The translations under genes were made by a program, and so were the position numbers. Below are positions 54,095 through 62,485 of a stretch of 64,000 nt of DNA, piece after piece (within the stretch, counting starts at the first letter, position 1; each line of letters begins with the position of its first letter). The notes beneath the pieces are model-generated. The model saw only the letters and a list, made by a program, of their open reading frames with translations. It made no database searches and had not been told where the DNA came from. Source of the DNA: Capnocytophaga bilenii (lineage in GTDB: Bacteria; Bacteroidota; Bacteroidia; Flavobacteriales; Flavobacteriaceae); the NCBI RefSeq assembly GCF_017565765.1, contig NZ_JAGDYP010000001.1:152358-216357 (forward strand), in the 5' to 3' direction.

Positions 54095-54145
54095 TTGGCA
54101 ATGCATAATTTTTCTATCAATTAGCTGTAATTCAATTTTTTTTCA

Positions 54146-54153
54146 TACTTTTG
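54146..54153 (+). promoter_or_regulatory. -7 element for the lipocalin-like/TolC operon
   Basis: TACTTTTG, 29 bp before the ATG; the -33 element is only approximate. Confidence 0.5.
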
Positions 54154-54182
54154 TATTCATAATCATTTAAAAGTTTATTTTT

Positions 54183-54596
54183 ATGCGTAAATTACTAACT
54201 TTTATATACTTTTTTTCTACGCTATCAGTAGTCTTTGCCCAGCAGCCCGATAGCCTTCCTACACACCCTCTCATAGGCACTTGGACGATACAAGAACAAC
54301 GCTTAGACGGCGGCAGTACACACCTAAATGACTGCGAAAAACAAAGCACCTATATTTTTACTACCGATGAAATCATTGAGAATTATTACAAAAACTACAA
54401 AGGCAATTGTGTTGTACTCAATACCAACAAAGATAAATATACCCTACAAGGCAATCGTATCATACGCCGTGACGAACCCGAACTGAACAATACTTTTTAT
54501 ATACGTGATAACATCCTTACCCTCACCTTCTCAGGTAAAGACGAAGACGGTAATAAACACATAGCCATCATTATTTTGAAAAAAACAAACCCATAG
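54183..54596 (+). CDS. Lipocalin-like exported protein
   Basis: 137-aa exported protein with signal peptide (SVVFAQQ) and the lipocalin-like start PLIGTWTIQEQ followed by about eight short strands (YTLQGNRIIRRDE, NTFYIRDNILTLTFSG). A small hydrophobic ligand is possible but not shown. It is the first gene of a two-gene operon with a TolC-family protein 8 nt downstream. Confidence 0.75.
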   Translation: MRKLLTFIYFFSTLSVVFAQQPDSLPTHPLIGTWTIQEQRLDGGSTHLNDCEKQSTYIFTTDEIIENYYKNYKGNCVVLNTNKDKYTLQGNRIIRRDEPELNNTFYIRDNILTLTFSGKDEDGNKHIAIIILKKTNP

Positions 54597-54604
54597 AATA
54601 TCAA

Positions 54605-55897
54605 ATGAAAAAAATACTTTTTTTGCTGTTAGTGCCCGTAATAGGTACTGCTCAAAACCTTTGGACGTTAGATGCTTGTATAGAATATGCCAAAAATAAC
54701 AACCTATCTATCAAACAATCAGAAGTAGATATCGAAGCTACTAATATAGATGACTTGCAAGCCAAAGCCGCTTTTTTCCCTTCAGTAAATGGTAACCTTT
54801 CTTATAACCTAAATCAAGGTAAAAACATCAATCCCGTTACCAACCAGTACGAAAACGCCTTCTTTCAATCTGCTTCAGAAGGGGTAAGTGTAGAGCTCAC
54901 CCTGTTTGCCGGACTACAAAACTGGCGCAAGCTACAACGGGCTAAGCTCAACCACCTTGCCTCGGTATACCAATCCGAAAAAATGAAAGACGATATCGTA
55001 CTGATGATTATCAATGCCTATGGCGAAGTATTGAGCTATAAAGAGCAGTTAAAAAACCAAAAAGCACAATTAGAAATATCTAAAGAAAGTTTAGAGCGCA
55101 CCCGCAACCTTATAGAAGCAGGCTCTCTACCACAAGGCGATATTTACGAAGCCGAAGCGCAAATACTCACCCAAGAACAACAAATCATTGCAACCGAAAA
55201 TGCCCTTTTTATTGGCAAAATGGGGTTAGCACAATTGTTATTACTCAAAAACTACCAAGATTTTGACATTGTTGATAACGGTTCCGAAAACCTAAATAAC
55301 GACATACTCAGCAAAACACCACAAGAAATTTACCAGCACGCACGTGAAGTAATGAATGATGTAAAAATAGCCGAAAACAACGTTACTTTAGCTCAAAACT
55401 CCCTAAGTATAGCCCATTCGGCTTACTCTCCACGCCTATCAGCCCAATGGGGTTATAACTCGCGATGGACAAAAAACGAACTGCAAAACTTTTGGCAACA
55501 ATTAGATGCCAACAAAGGTATGTTTGGCGGACTTTCATTAACGATTCCCGTATTCAACGGATTTAATACCTTAGGAAACGTAAAACGACAACAACTAAAT
55601 CTCATAAAAGCAAAGTTAGCCAAAGAACAAGCCGAACAAAATACCGAAAAGAAAATATACCAAGCCTATACCGATGCTGCTAATGCTAAAAAACTGTTTG
55701 AGGCTACCCAAAAAACTACTCAAGCCAAGCAGCAAGCCTTTCAGTACGCCCAAGAACGACATAACGTAGGCTTGATGAATACCTTCGATTTCAACCAAGC
55801 AAAATACCAATACGAAAATGCCCAAAACGACGTCGTAAAAGCAAAATACCAATATATTTTCAAATTAAAAGTATTAGAATACTACTTCCAGCACTAA
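54605..55897 (+). CDS. TolC-family outer membrane efflux protein
   Basis: 430-aa exported protein with signal peptide (VPVIGTAQ) and two OEP repeats of long amphipathic helices and strands: NLWTLDACIEYAKNNNLSIKQ, SEGVSVELTLFAGLQNW, SLTIPVFNGFNTLGNVKRQQ, RHNVGLMNTFDFNQAKYQYENA. It forms the trimeric outer membrane channel of a tripartite exporter. No membrane-fusion or inner membrane pump gene follows, which is unusual; the operon ends at a terminator. The partner must be encoded elsewhere. Confidence 0.92.
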   Translation: MKKILFLLLVPVIGTAQNLWTLDACIEYAKNNNLSIKQSEVDIEATNIDDLQAKAAFFPSVNGNLSYNLNQGKNINPVTNQYENAFFQSASEGVSVELTLFAGLQNWRKLQRAKLNHLASVYQSEKMKDDIVLMIINAYGEVLSYKEQLKNQKAQLEISKESLERTRNLIEAGSLPQGDIYEAEAQILTQEQQIIATENALFIGKMGLAQLLLLKNYQDFDIVDNGSENLNNDILSKTPQEIYQHAREVMNDVKIAENNVTLAQNSLSIAHSAYSPRLSAQWGYNSRWTKNELQNFWQQLDANKGMFGGLSLTIPVFNGFNTLGNVKRQQLNLIKAKLAKEQAEQNTEKKIYQAYTDAANAKKLFEATQKTTQAKQQAFQYAQERHNVGLMNTFDFNQAKYQYENAQNDVVKAKYQYIFKLKVLEYYFQH

Positions 55898-55918
55898 TTT
55901 AGTCGTATCCCTATACAC

Positions 55919-55953
55919 ACTTTGGCAAAGTTTTAGACTTTGCCAAAGTTTTT
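55919..55953 (+). terminator. Terminator after the TolC gene
   Basis: 13-bp stem ACTTTGGCAAAGT with its complement, 5-nt loop, T run. Near-copy of the metK terminator at 20314. Confidence 0.85.
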
Positions 55954-56009
55954 CCTCACAATCACACCACACACTTTGGCAAACTTTTCCCTCACAATCA
56001 CACCACACA
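55954..56009. repeat. Tandem 20-bp direct repeat
   Basis: CCTCACAATCACACCACACA occurs at 55954-55973 and 55990-56009, with a partial copy of the ACTTTGGCAAA terminator arm between them. A local duplication of terminator plus tail. Confidence 0.75.
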
Positions 56010-56014
56010 AAATA

Positions 56015-56049
56015 AAAAAAGACCATTACAAAAGTAAATGGTCTTTTTT
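56015..56049 (-). terminator. Terminator of the tRNA-Val cluster
   Basis: 13-bp stem AAAAAAGACCATT with its complement, 9-nt loop, T run on the minus strand, directly after the last tRNA. Confidence 0.8.
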
Positions 56050-56050
56050 G

Positions 56051-56125
56051 TGGACTCTACTGGATTCGAACCAGTGACCCTCTGCTTGTAAGGCAGATGC
56101 TCTGAACCAGCTGAGCTAAGAATCC
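56051..56125 (-). tRNA. tRNA-Val (anticodon TAC), copy 3 of transcript
   Basis: 75-nt cloverleaf; anticodon loop CTTACAA, T-loop GGTTCGAATCC, acceptor GGATTCT/AGAGTCC with one G-T pair. CCA is not encoded. The acceptor differs from the other two copies (GGGTTCT). Confidence 0.95.
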
Positions 56126-56161
56126 AAAGATTATAAAAATAATAATAAAATCTAAATTTTG

Positions 56162-56236
56162 TGGGTCCTACTGGATTCGAACCAGTGACCCTCTGCTTGT
56201 AAGGCAGATGCTCTGAACCAGCTGAGCTAAGAACCC
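56162..56236 (-). tRNA. tRNA-Val (anticodon TAC), copy 2 of transcript
   Basis: 75-nt cloverleaf, acceptor GGGTTCT/AGGACCC, anticodon loop CTTACAA. The body appears identical to the copy at 56274-56348. Confidence 0.95.
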
Positions 56237-56273
56237 CAAAAATAATAATAAAACCTTAAATTTTAAACCTAAG

Positions 56274-56348
56274 TGGGTCCTACTGGATTCGAACCAGTGA
56301 CCCTCTGCTTGTAAGGCAGATGCTCTGAACCAGCTGAGCTAAGAACCC
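56274..56348 (-). tRNA. tRNA-Val (anticodon TAC), copy 1 of transcript
   Basis: 75-nt cloverleaf, first gene after the promoter. The three genes are spaced 36-37 bp apart and form one transcript. Confidence 0.95.
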
Positions 56349-56367
56349 TTACGTTTTAAATCGGGTG

Positions 56368-56375
56368 CAAAAGTA
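56368..56375 (-). promoter_or_regulatory. -7 element for the tRNA-Val cluster
   Basis: Minus-strand TACTTTTG 20 bp before the first tRNA; TTG lies about 20 bp further upstream. Confidence 0.6.
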
Positions 56376-56462
56376 CAACCTTTTTTTGTAACCTCCAAAT
56401 ATTTTCCAAACTTTTTTACAAAAAATATACCTCAACAACCCTTACTACCTGATTATTAGCAG

Positions 56463-56877
56463 ATAGTGGCTAATCCTAACAACACAAAAATCTTTAAACG
56501 CTTTTTAAAATTCTTTGCAACTCTTCCTTACCACTACGCCCTTCATACTGTGCTATCCCCCTATTCCACCACGCACTATAACTATACTCTCGCCACACAC
56601 TTCAGCCGGACGCAAAAAGTAATTGCCAAAAGCTATATATTCCAACGCCTACGGATAATTTCCTTTGGCAAACACCTCGCCGTAAACCTTACCAATAACC
56701 ATAGCTTGTTGTACTACGCTCATACCATTCCTGCCCCACCTTATGATTATAAGGAGCAGGCAAATAATGACTCTCCCCCAAGAAAAGCACCTTTAAAGGA
56801 GCTTGAGAGTAGTGTTTTCCAATAAAAGGAAAAAGTTCAGGGTGTAAGCCGTAGCACGGCAAGCTGTTTTTCAACAT
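56463..56877 (-). pseudogene. Decayed gene
   Basis: From the ATG at 56877 a protein-like frame of 62 codons (HPELFPFIGKHYSQAP, KVLFLGESHYLPAPYNHK) ends at a stop at 56689. Coding-like stretches continue in other frames (for example NIIAFGNYFLRPAEVCGESI, then AQYEGRSGKEELQRILKSV). This suggests at least two frameshifts in a gene of about 140-200 codons. The family is not named with confidence. Confidence 0.55.
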
Positions 56878-57030
56878 AGCGCACTAAAATTATTGTTATG
56901 CATTTTCTCCAATTCAGCAACTCTTGCCTCATCAATACCTAAGGCAGTAGCTAAACGATTGAGTAAGCAGCGTTCGCGCTCTGAAATTGTTCCGTTTTGC
57001 AAAGAGTTTCTGTATTTCTTAACGAGGGTG
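56871..57030 (-). pseudogene. 3' remnant of another small gene
   Basis: An open frame without a clear start encodes KKYRNSLQNGTISERERC, then LNRLATALGIDEARVAELEK and ends at 56871, overlapping the ATG of the next decayed gene (ATGTTGA). It looks like the C-terminal part of a genuine helical protein whose 5' end is gone. The two fragments may be remains of one operon. Confidence 0.45.
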
Positions 57031-57142
57031 GTTACAACGCAGCAAAGATAACACTATTTTTAAAAACTCACAAATATTTATTAAAAATTTTAACAATATT
57101 TTTAGCTATCACAAGTGTACGGCATTTTTTTCCTTAAAAGTA

Positions 57143-57172
57143 TTGCATTTATAAAAAAAAGTCGTATCTTTG
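57143..57172 (+). promoter_or_regulatory. Promoter of rpmE2
   Basis: TTG (57143-57145), 19 bp spacer, TATCTTTG (57165-57172). Excludes the longer start at 57170. Confidence 0.8.
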
Positions 57173-57211
57173 CGCCCTGAAAATTACGTAATTAAAAGAT
57201 TTAACATTGCA

Positions 57212-57463
57212 ATGAAAAAAGAAATTCATCCAGCATCTTACCGATTAGTAGCTTTCAAAGATATGTCAAACGACGATATCTTTATCACAAAATCTACGGT
57301 AGATACTAAAGAAACTATTGAAGTAGAAGGAGTTGAGTATCCTTTAGTGAAATTGGAAATTTCTCGTACCTCTCACCCTTACTACACAGGAAAAGCGAAA
57401 CTTATCGACACAGCCGGACGTATCGACAAGTTCAAAAACAAATACGCTAAATTCCAAAAATAA
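57212..57463 (+). CDS. rpmE2: Ribosomal protein L31, type B
   Basis: 83-aa large-subunit protein. It lacks the CxxC zinc ligands of the zinc-dependent form, so it is the zinc-independent type B form, usual in Bacteroidota. Motifs are [19 protein letters not shown] and [13 protein letters not shown]. The ATG at 57212 follows the promoter by 39 nt. Confidence 0.96.
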   Translation: MKKEIHPASYRLVAFKDMSNDDIFITKSTVDTKETIEVEGVEYPLVKLEISRTSHPYYTGKAKLIDTAGRIDKFKNKYAKFQK

Positions 57464-57490
57464 AAAAACCTCCATATGGAGGTTTTTTTT
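57463..57490. terminator. Terminator after rpmE2
   Basis: Perfect palindrome AACCTCCAT/ATGGAGGTT with flanking A and T runs; works for both the rpmE2 gene and the converging CPBP gene. Confidence 0.85.
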
Positions 57491-57507
57491 ATGTCTTATC
57501 CCTAACG

Positions 57508-58383
57508 CTAAGGGGTTATCAAACGCCTATACCAGTTTTTCCAGCCGTATTTTCGGGCGTAAAGCCACAATAGCAACGGGAAAAGCAATAATGGCAAAAA
57601 TACACTGATGCCCAACTGAGGCTCAGATATATCACGCAATAGGGCGGGCACCTGAAAAACCGACCAATCAGAAGTTACAAACAACATCGTAAAAAAGTTA
57701 TTGGCGGTGTGAAATCCCCAAGCAAGCTCAAGCCCATCATCCATAAGGGTAGTAATACCCAAAAAGAATCCTGTTGCGATATAATATACCAGCAACCCCA
57801 TTCCCAACTTTCCTACTTCGGGGTTGGCAATATGCATCAGCCCAAAGGTAACCGAAGTGAAAAACAACGGCAACCACGCATTGCGCACTCGCACTCCTAA
57901 GACTTGCATCAGGTAGCCTCTGAAAAAAAATTCTTCAAAAGCAGTTTGTATAGGTACAAACACTATCGCCAGCAATAATAATATCGCAAACTTATCTGCC
58001 TGAAAGTTAGCTACATAATTTTCTGGATGCATAAGATAATCGGCTAGGGTAACCGATAGTGTTATAGCCCCCCATAGGCAAAAAGCCAAGAAAAATCGTT
58101 GCCAGCTAAAGCGTTCTCGGCACGATGCAAGCTTTATAAGCGGCAGCTGGTGTACGTATTTATACCACACCAGCAACACGCCTAAAAATACTGCAAAAAC
58201 AGCCATATTCTCAAATAGCACCTGCAATTCGCCTTTTTGGGCTATCATTGCTTTCGTTAGGGCAGTTACATCTATTACTTGGGCTATCAAAAAATTGAGT
58301 GCTGTGAATCCAAAAAGAAGCACAGGCAATACTATGTAAAACCACTTAGGGCTTGGCGATAATCTTCCGTTGTATAAATACAT
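57508..58383 (-). CDS. CPBP-family intramembrane protease
   Basis: 291-aa membrane protein with about eight helices and the CPBP (Abi) active-site motifs EEFFFRGYL and the later FGLMHIAN. Relatives process prenylated proteins in eukaryotes; bacterial members are linked to bacteriocin immunity and other membrane proteolysis. It overlaps the fucosidase gene by 1 bp (TAATG), so it is in that operon. The substrate is unknown. Confidence 0.9.
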   Translation of the reverse strand: MYLYNGRLSPSPKWFYIVLPVLLFGFTALNFLIAQVIDVTALTKAMIAQKGELQVLFENMAVFAVFLGVLLVWYKYVHQLPLIKLASCRERFSWQRFFLAFCLWGAITLSVTLADYLMHPENYVANFQADKFAILLLLAIVFVPIQTAFEEFFFRGYLMQVLGVRVRNAWLPLFFTSVTFGLMHIANPEVGKLGMGLLVYYIATGFFLGITTLMDDGLELAWGFHTANNFFTMLFVTSDWSVFQVPALLRDISEPQLGISVFLPLLLFPLLLWLYARKYGWKNWYRRLITP

Positions 58384-59849
58384 TATTGAATAGTGTTTTC
58401 TGATAGGTAAATACCCATATTGCTAATTAGCGGTGTGCTCTTAGCCTCCAAAATTGTAAAGCGAACTTTGGTAGCGGTTACCGTATCAAAACGCAAAAGG
58501 CGTTTGTAACCAATAGTAGTACCTTCTTCTATAGTAAGCCACTTGCCATTATTTTCGTACTCCAATTTAAACTTTTTAACGCGTTGCCCCAAACTGATAG
58601 GTTCTTGTACCAAAAAGCGATTGAAAGCTGTCGGTTTAGCAAAAGTAATTTCTATAGTACCCTGTGTCAAGCCGTCATCGGTTGCCCAATAGGTATTTTT
58701 ATCGTTGTCGGCTACATTTTCAGCAGCATATTGTGATGAGTTGCCTCGTACATTATCAGCTTTTAGGGTAGCTTCTGGCAATATATTATGAGCAAAATCT
58801 TTGTTGATAGATTCTTTTAGCTCCATTAGTCGTTTGATGTCGTTTTCGTGCACCAAGCCGCGTCTATCTACGGGCAAATTGAGCAATAAGCTGTAACCAC
58901 GACCCACCGAAGCGTAGTAAATATCGCGCATTTCGGCAAGCGAGCGCACTTTGTCATCTTCGTGGCTGTGGTAATACCACCCTGGGCGAATAGATACATC
59001 GGCTTCGGCTGGTATCCAAAATTCGCCGTTTTCTTCACCTGTTTGCAAGTGATTGCGGTAGGCAGTTTCATCGTGTTTAAAGTCTTTATTAGGGGTATAC
59101 AAAGCCCAGTTGGTAGGCGTACCTTTTCCTAATTCGTTGCCTATCCATCGTATATCAGGACCTTCATCGCCAAACATACAAGCTTCAGGCTGCAATTCAC
59201 GCACTATTTGGTATATTTTATCCCATTGGTAGTAAGTTTTAGCATCTATTTGTCGGTTTTCGTTAGCACCTCCGTAGTAACCTGTTCCGCCATTAGCCCC
59301 ATCAAACCACACTTCAAATACTTTCCCGTAATTAGTAAGTAACTCTCTCAATTGGTTGTGATAATAGGTTACGTATTCGTCTTTGCCATATTGAGGGTGA
59401 TTTCTGTCCCAAGGAGATAAATAAACCCCAAACTTGATACCTTCTTTTTGGCAAGCTTCAGACAATTCTTTTACCAAGTCGCCTTTGCCGTCTTTCCAAG
59501 GAGAATTTTTTACAGAATGCTCTGTATACTGCGATGGCCACAAGCAAAAACCATCGTGGTGCTTAGCTGTTATGATAATTCCTTTCATACCAGCATCTTT
59601 CACTACTTTCACCCATTGGTTTACGTCTAATTCAGTAGGATTGAAGAGCGTAGGGCTTTCAGCACCTGTTCCCCACTCCATATCGGTAAAAGTATTCATA
59701 TTGAAATGAATAAAAGCGTAGTACTCCATTTCGTGCCAAGCAATTTGTTTGGCAGTGGGTAAAGCTCCTATGGGCGTAGGTGCTGGTACTTCTTCTTTTT
59801 TACAAGCAGCAAGGCTCAAAGCCAATGCTAATAATACTAATTTTTTCAT
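58383..59849 (-). CDS. Alpha-L-fucosidase (GH29) lipoprotein
   Basis: 488-aa lipoprotein (lipobox ALSLAAC) with a GH29 barrel (residues about 25-350): KHHDGFCLWPSQYTEHSVKN, KFGVYLSPWDRNHP, and the nucleophile Asp in VWFDGANGG. A C-terminal F5/8-type beta-sandwich (about 360-488) may bind sugar. It would release L-fucose from host glycans at the cell surface or periplasm, fitting a mucosal habitat. It is not part of a SusCD locus here; its neighbours are a CapA-like protein and a CPBP protease. Confidence 0.94.
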   Translation of the reverse strand: MKKLVLLALALSLAACKKEEVPAPTPIGALPTAKQIAWHEMEYYAFIHFNMNTFTDMEWGTGAESPTLFNPTELDVNQWVKVVKDAGMKGIIITAKHHDGFCLWPSQYTEHSVKNSPWKDGKGDLVKELSEACQKEGIKFGVYLSPWDRNHPQYGKDEYVTYYHNQLRELLTNYGKVFEVWFDGANGGTGYYGGANENRQIDAKTYYQWDKIYQIVRELQPEACMFGDEGPDIRWIGNELGKGTPTNWALYTPNKDFKHDETAYRNHLQTGEENGEFWIPAEADVSIRPGWYYHSHEDDKVRSLAEMRDIYYASVGRGYSLLLNLPVDRRGLVHENDIKRLMELKESINKDFAHNILPEATLKADNVRGNSSQYAAENVADNDKNTYWATDDGLTQGTIEITFAKPTAFNRFLVQEPISLGQRVKKFKLEYENNGKWLTIEEGTTIGYKRLLRFDTVTATKVRFTILEAKSTPLISNMGIYLSENTIQ

Positions 59850-59896
59850 TATATATAGTTTTTTTTAGTTTTTAGGTATGACGACTAATGGCTATA

Positions 59897-60991
59897 TTAC
59901 TCTTCCCCTACCAATATATTGTTTTGGTGGAACAACTTGCGCGAGTTATTAATAAACACTTTCATCTCTTCTCTTGCTTTATCAGTAAGGTCTTTATAGT
60001 TAGCAGCTTCATAATCTTTACAAGGTAAAATTTCAAAAAGATATTTTTTATTAGCTTTAAGCGTGCGGTTCACCCATACCAATTGGTAGCTTTTTTTTTC
60101 TATAAAAGTGCTATAACCGTCTTTGAAAAGGGTAAGCCCCACCATAGCACCGCCATCAGATGGACTGGTGCGCTGGTTAGAAACGAAATTGCCCAGCGAA
60201 TAAACTACCAGCTGCTCGTTGTGCAACCCCGTTTGGGGGCTGTAGTACATTGGTTGCAATACGTGAGGATGCCCACCAATGATTATATCCACTCCGTTAT
60301 CAAACAGAAACTTAGCAACACTTTCTTGTTGTTTATTTTGATGCTGTTGATACTCAATTCCCCAATGAATTACGACAATCAACTTATCTAATTTATTTTT
60401 TTTAGCATTTTCAATATCTTGCTTCATCAGTTCGGTATTGATGCGATTCACTACCGTAGGTTCGGGTACAGGCAAACCGTTAGTGCCATAGGTATAATTG
60501 AGTATTCCTACCGTGATGCCGTTTTTAGACAGCACCAAGAGGTTGTTTTTGTCAAACTCTGCTTTGTTTCTGAAAGTACCTGTGTGAGGAATTTGCAGTG
60601 AGTCGAGAACATCTAAGGTACGAATAATTCCTTTTTTACCGCGATCGCAAGTGTGATTGTTAGCAGTTACAAAAGCACTGATACCCGCCTCTTTGCAGGC
60701 AGCCGCCAAAGCATCAGGCGATGAGAATTGCGGATAGCCTTTATAAGGTGCTCCTGCAAGAGTTACCTCAAGGTTGGCAATAGTAAAATCTGCTTCGGCA
60801 AACTTATGTTTTATTTTGGCAAAAACAGGAGTATAATCGTATTGCTTGGTAGCGGCATTGTAAGCTCCGTCTATTTGAGGCCCGTGCCCCATTACATCAC
60901 CTATAAATAAAAGCGACAAGCGGCTGCCCACCTCTTGCCCCTGCAAGGTAGTAATAATAAGTAAAGAAGCGTAAAAAAGTATTTTTTTCAT
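59897..60991 (-). CDS. CapA-family (PgsA-like) exported protein
   Basis: 364-aa protein with signal peptide (LITTLQGQ) and a calcineurin-like metallophosphoesterase fold of the CapA family: FIGDVMGHGPQIDG, NLEVTLAG, TANNHTCDRGKKGI and IGGHPHVLQPM. In Gram-positive bacteria CapA/PgsA helps make poly-gamma-glutamate, but the other cap/pgs genes are absent. In Bacteroidota the role is unclear. It overlaps the AAA ATPase gene by 1 bp. Confidence 0.88.
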   Translation of the reverse strand: MKKILFYASLLIITTLQGQEVGSRLSLLFIGDVMGHGPQIDGAYNAATKQYDYTPVFAKIKHKFAEADFTIANLEVTLAGAPYKGYPQFSSPDALAAACKEAGISAFVTANNHTCDRGKKGIIRTLDVLDSLQIPHTGTFRNKAEFDKNNLLVLSKNGITVGILNYTYGTNGLPVPEPTVVNRINTELMKQDIENAKKNKLDKLIVVIHWGIEYQQHQNKQQESVAKFLFDNGVDIIIGGHPHVLQPMYYSPQTGLHNEQLVVYSLGNFVSNQRTSPSDGGAMVGLTLFKDGYSTFIEKKSYQLVWVNRTLKANKKYLFEILPCKDYEAANYKDLTDKAREEMKVFINNSRKLFHQNNILVGEE

Positions 60992-62130
60992 TATTTAAAG
61001 CCTATTTTAGCAGGTTTTTCGTCTTCTTTTAGTTCTTTATTGTCAATATTTGTAAGCTCGGCTAATGAATAAGGTCTGTCTACCTTGAAACCCCTATCAA
61101 TAGATTGCAAATAGCGATTGCATTTTTCTATTGTAAGCTCTTTAAATTTATATTCGGCTATCAGGCGCCCTTTGCGAAGCAGTGCAGGATCTATTTTAGA
61201 AATATCCGAATTGAAAGTGCATATCAGTTGGCACTCCAATACATCCGAAAGCATACCATCAGCAATATTGAGGATAGAGGAAACCACATCAGTATTATTG
61301 TTCAGCACGGTGCGTTCAGCAATGTAATTTTCGCAGTCTTCAAGCACTAAAACCGAATTTTTATTATCGATAAGCAACCCAATAAAAGCGGGGTCGGTGA
61401 GTGAAGCTATCATAGAGGTAGGCACAAAAATGAATTTTTTGTTAGGTATTTGGCTGGTAAGCCATTTAATGTAGTTACTTTTTCCAGAACCAGCAATGCC
61501 ATGAAAAAGTACAACTCCTTTATCGCCGTTAGTAAGAGTTTCTTTCACGTGGTGATGTATTTCTAAAAAATCATCGTTGTACATTGTATCAAAGTCGATG
61601 CGATAAGGCTTAATAGTATGCGTTTTCACATCAATACCTCGCTGGGTTCTCAGCAGTATAGAGACTTTAGATTCTTTAGATACGTACTTTTCTAAATAAT
61701 CAGAAAAAATTTTTTTAAGGTTATCCTTGCTATTAGGGTTGAAATTCTCGTAGTATACCGAATTGACTTTGTAGAGTCCGTCCTCAAATATCTGGCTGTC
61801 GTATTCGTTAGAGAGGTTTCTATCAATGATAAGGAACACCTCTAATTGAGGGTGAAAATAACACTCTTCAGACTCGTACAATTCGTTTTGTTTAGAAGCA
61901 TAGTCGAAGATATAGAAATCAGTGCATTTTACGAAGTGTTTTAGCTTATCGCGCTGGATAACAAGGTCATCACTTCCGCAATAGATACGCGCCATAAGGT
62001 CGTCTAATAACGAGCGATAAGGATTTGCAAAAGTGAGTACTTTGTATTTGTCATATACTTCTAAATGGTCATCAGTATCCACTTGCAAGATATTTACAGG
62101 GTGGTAGTATTTAGATTCTTTTATTTTCAT
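60991..62130 (-). CDS. AAA-family ATPase, unknown role
   Basis: 379-aa cytoplasmic protein. An N-terminal region of about 170 residues of unknown fold is followed by an AAA core with Walker A FHGIAGSGKSNYIK, Walker B SVLVLEDCENYI, sensor 1 LICTFNSD and the arginine-bearing DPALLRKGRL of AAA proteins (BCS1/FtsH-type). It is the first gene of the operon AAA-capA-fucosidase-CPBP. The function and client are unknown. Confidence 0.82.
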   Translation of the reverse strand: MKIKESKYYHPVNILQVDTDDHLEVYDKYKVLTFANPYRSLLDDLMARIYCGSDDLVIQRDKLKHFVKCTDFYIFDYASKQNELYESEECYFHPQLEVFLIIDRNLSNEYDSQIFEDGLYKVNSVYYENFNPNSKDNLKKIFSDYLEKYVSKESKVSILLRTQRGIDVKTHTIKPYRIDFDTMYNDDFLEIHHHVKETLTNGDKGVVLFHGIAGSGKSNYIKWLTSQIPNKKFIFVPTSMIASLTDPAFIGLLIDNKNSVLVLEDCENYIAERTVLNNNTDVVSSILNIADGMLSDVLECQLICTFNSDISKIDPALLRKGRLIAEYKFKELTIEKCNRYLQSIDRGFKVDRPYSLAELTNIDNKELKEDEKPAKIGFK

Positions 62131-62170
62131 TATCTGCGATTTATATTTTTTTCAGAAATTTATTGAAATG

Positions 62171-62178
62171 CAAAGGTA
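62171..62178 (-). promoter_or_regulatory. -7 element for the AAA-capA-fucosidase operon
   Basis: Minus-strand TACCTTTG, 40 bp before the ATG; no clear -33 element. Confidence 0.5.
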
Positions 62179-62240
62179 GTGTTTTTTTTTGAATTATAAA
62201 ATTTAAATTAACTTTTTTGTTTTTTTGACATACTAGGCTG

Positions 62241-62363
62241 TAGTGCGAGCCGCACAGGCATCACATACTCCGCTGCGCCAGCTCGCGGACTTTCCTTCGG
62301 TGCGAGCCGCACAGGCTTATCGTTCGCTCATCCTTCGCTCAAGGTTCGCTCATCGTTCGCTGG
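62241..62363. repeat. Dispersed GC-rich repeat, copy C with extra fragment
   Basis: GTGCGAGCCGCACAGGC occurs twice (about 62242 and 62300), and the second is preceded by ACTTTCCTTCGG and followed by the tandem words TTCGCTCATCCTTCGCTC, AAGGTTCGCTCATCGTTCGC. It is the fullest copy of the family in this window. Confidence 0.75.
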
Positions 62364-62406
62364 AAAAGAATTTTGAATTTTGAAATTTAATTTTTTAACT
62401 TTTTTT

Positions 62407-62436
62407 TTGCATATACAATTATTATTTATAACTTTG
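62407..62436 (+). promoter_or_regulatory. Promoter of the phosphoethanolamine transferase gene
   Basis: TTG (62407-62409), 19 bp spacer, TAACTTTG (62429-62436). Confidence 0.75.
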
Positions 62437-62485
62437 CAGTCGAGAATATTAATGACTAATATGATGACTAAAAAGCTATAGAAGA

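Noticed and set aside
56466-56825. 119-aa plus-strand ORF
   Set aside because: Antisense to a decayed minus-strand gene whose fragments look more protein-like.
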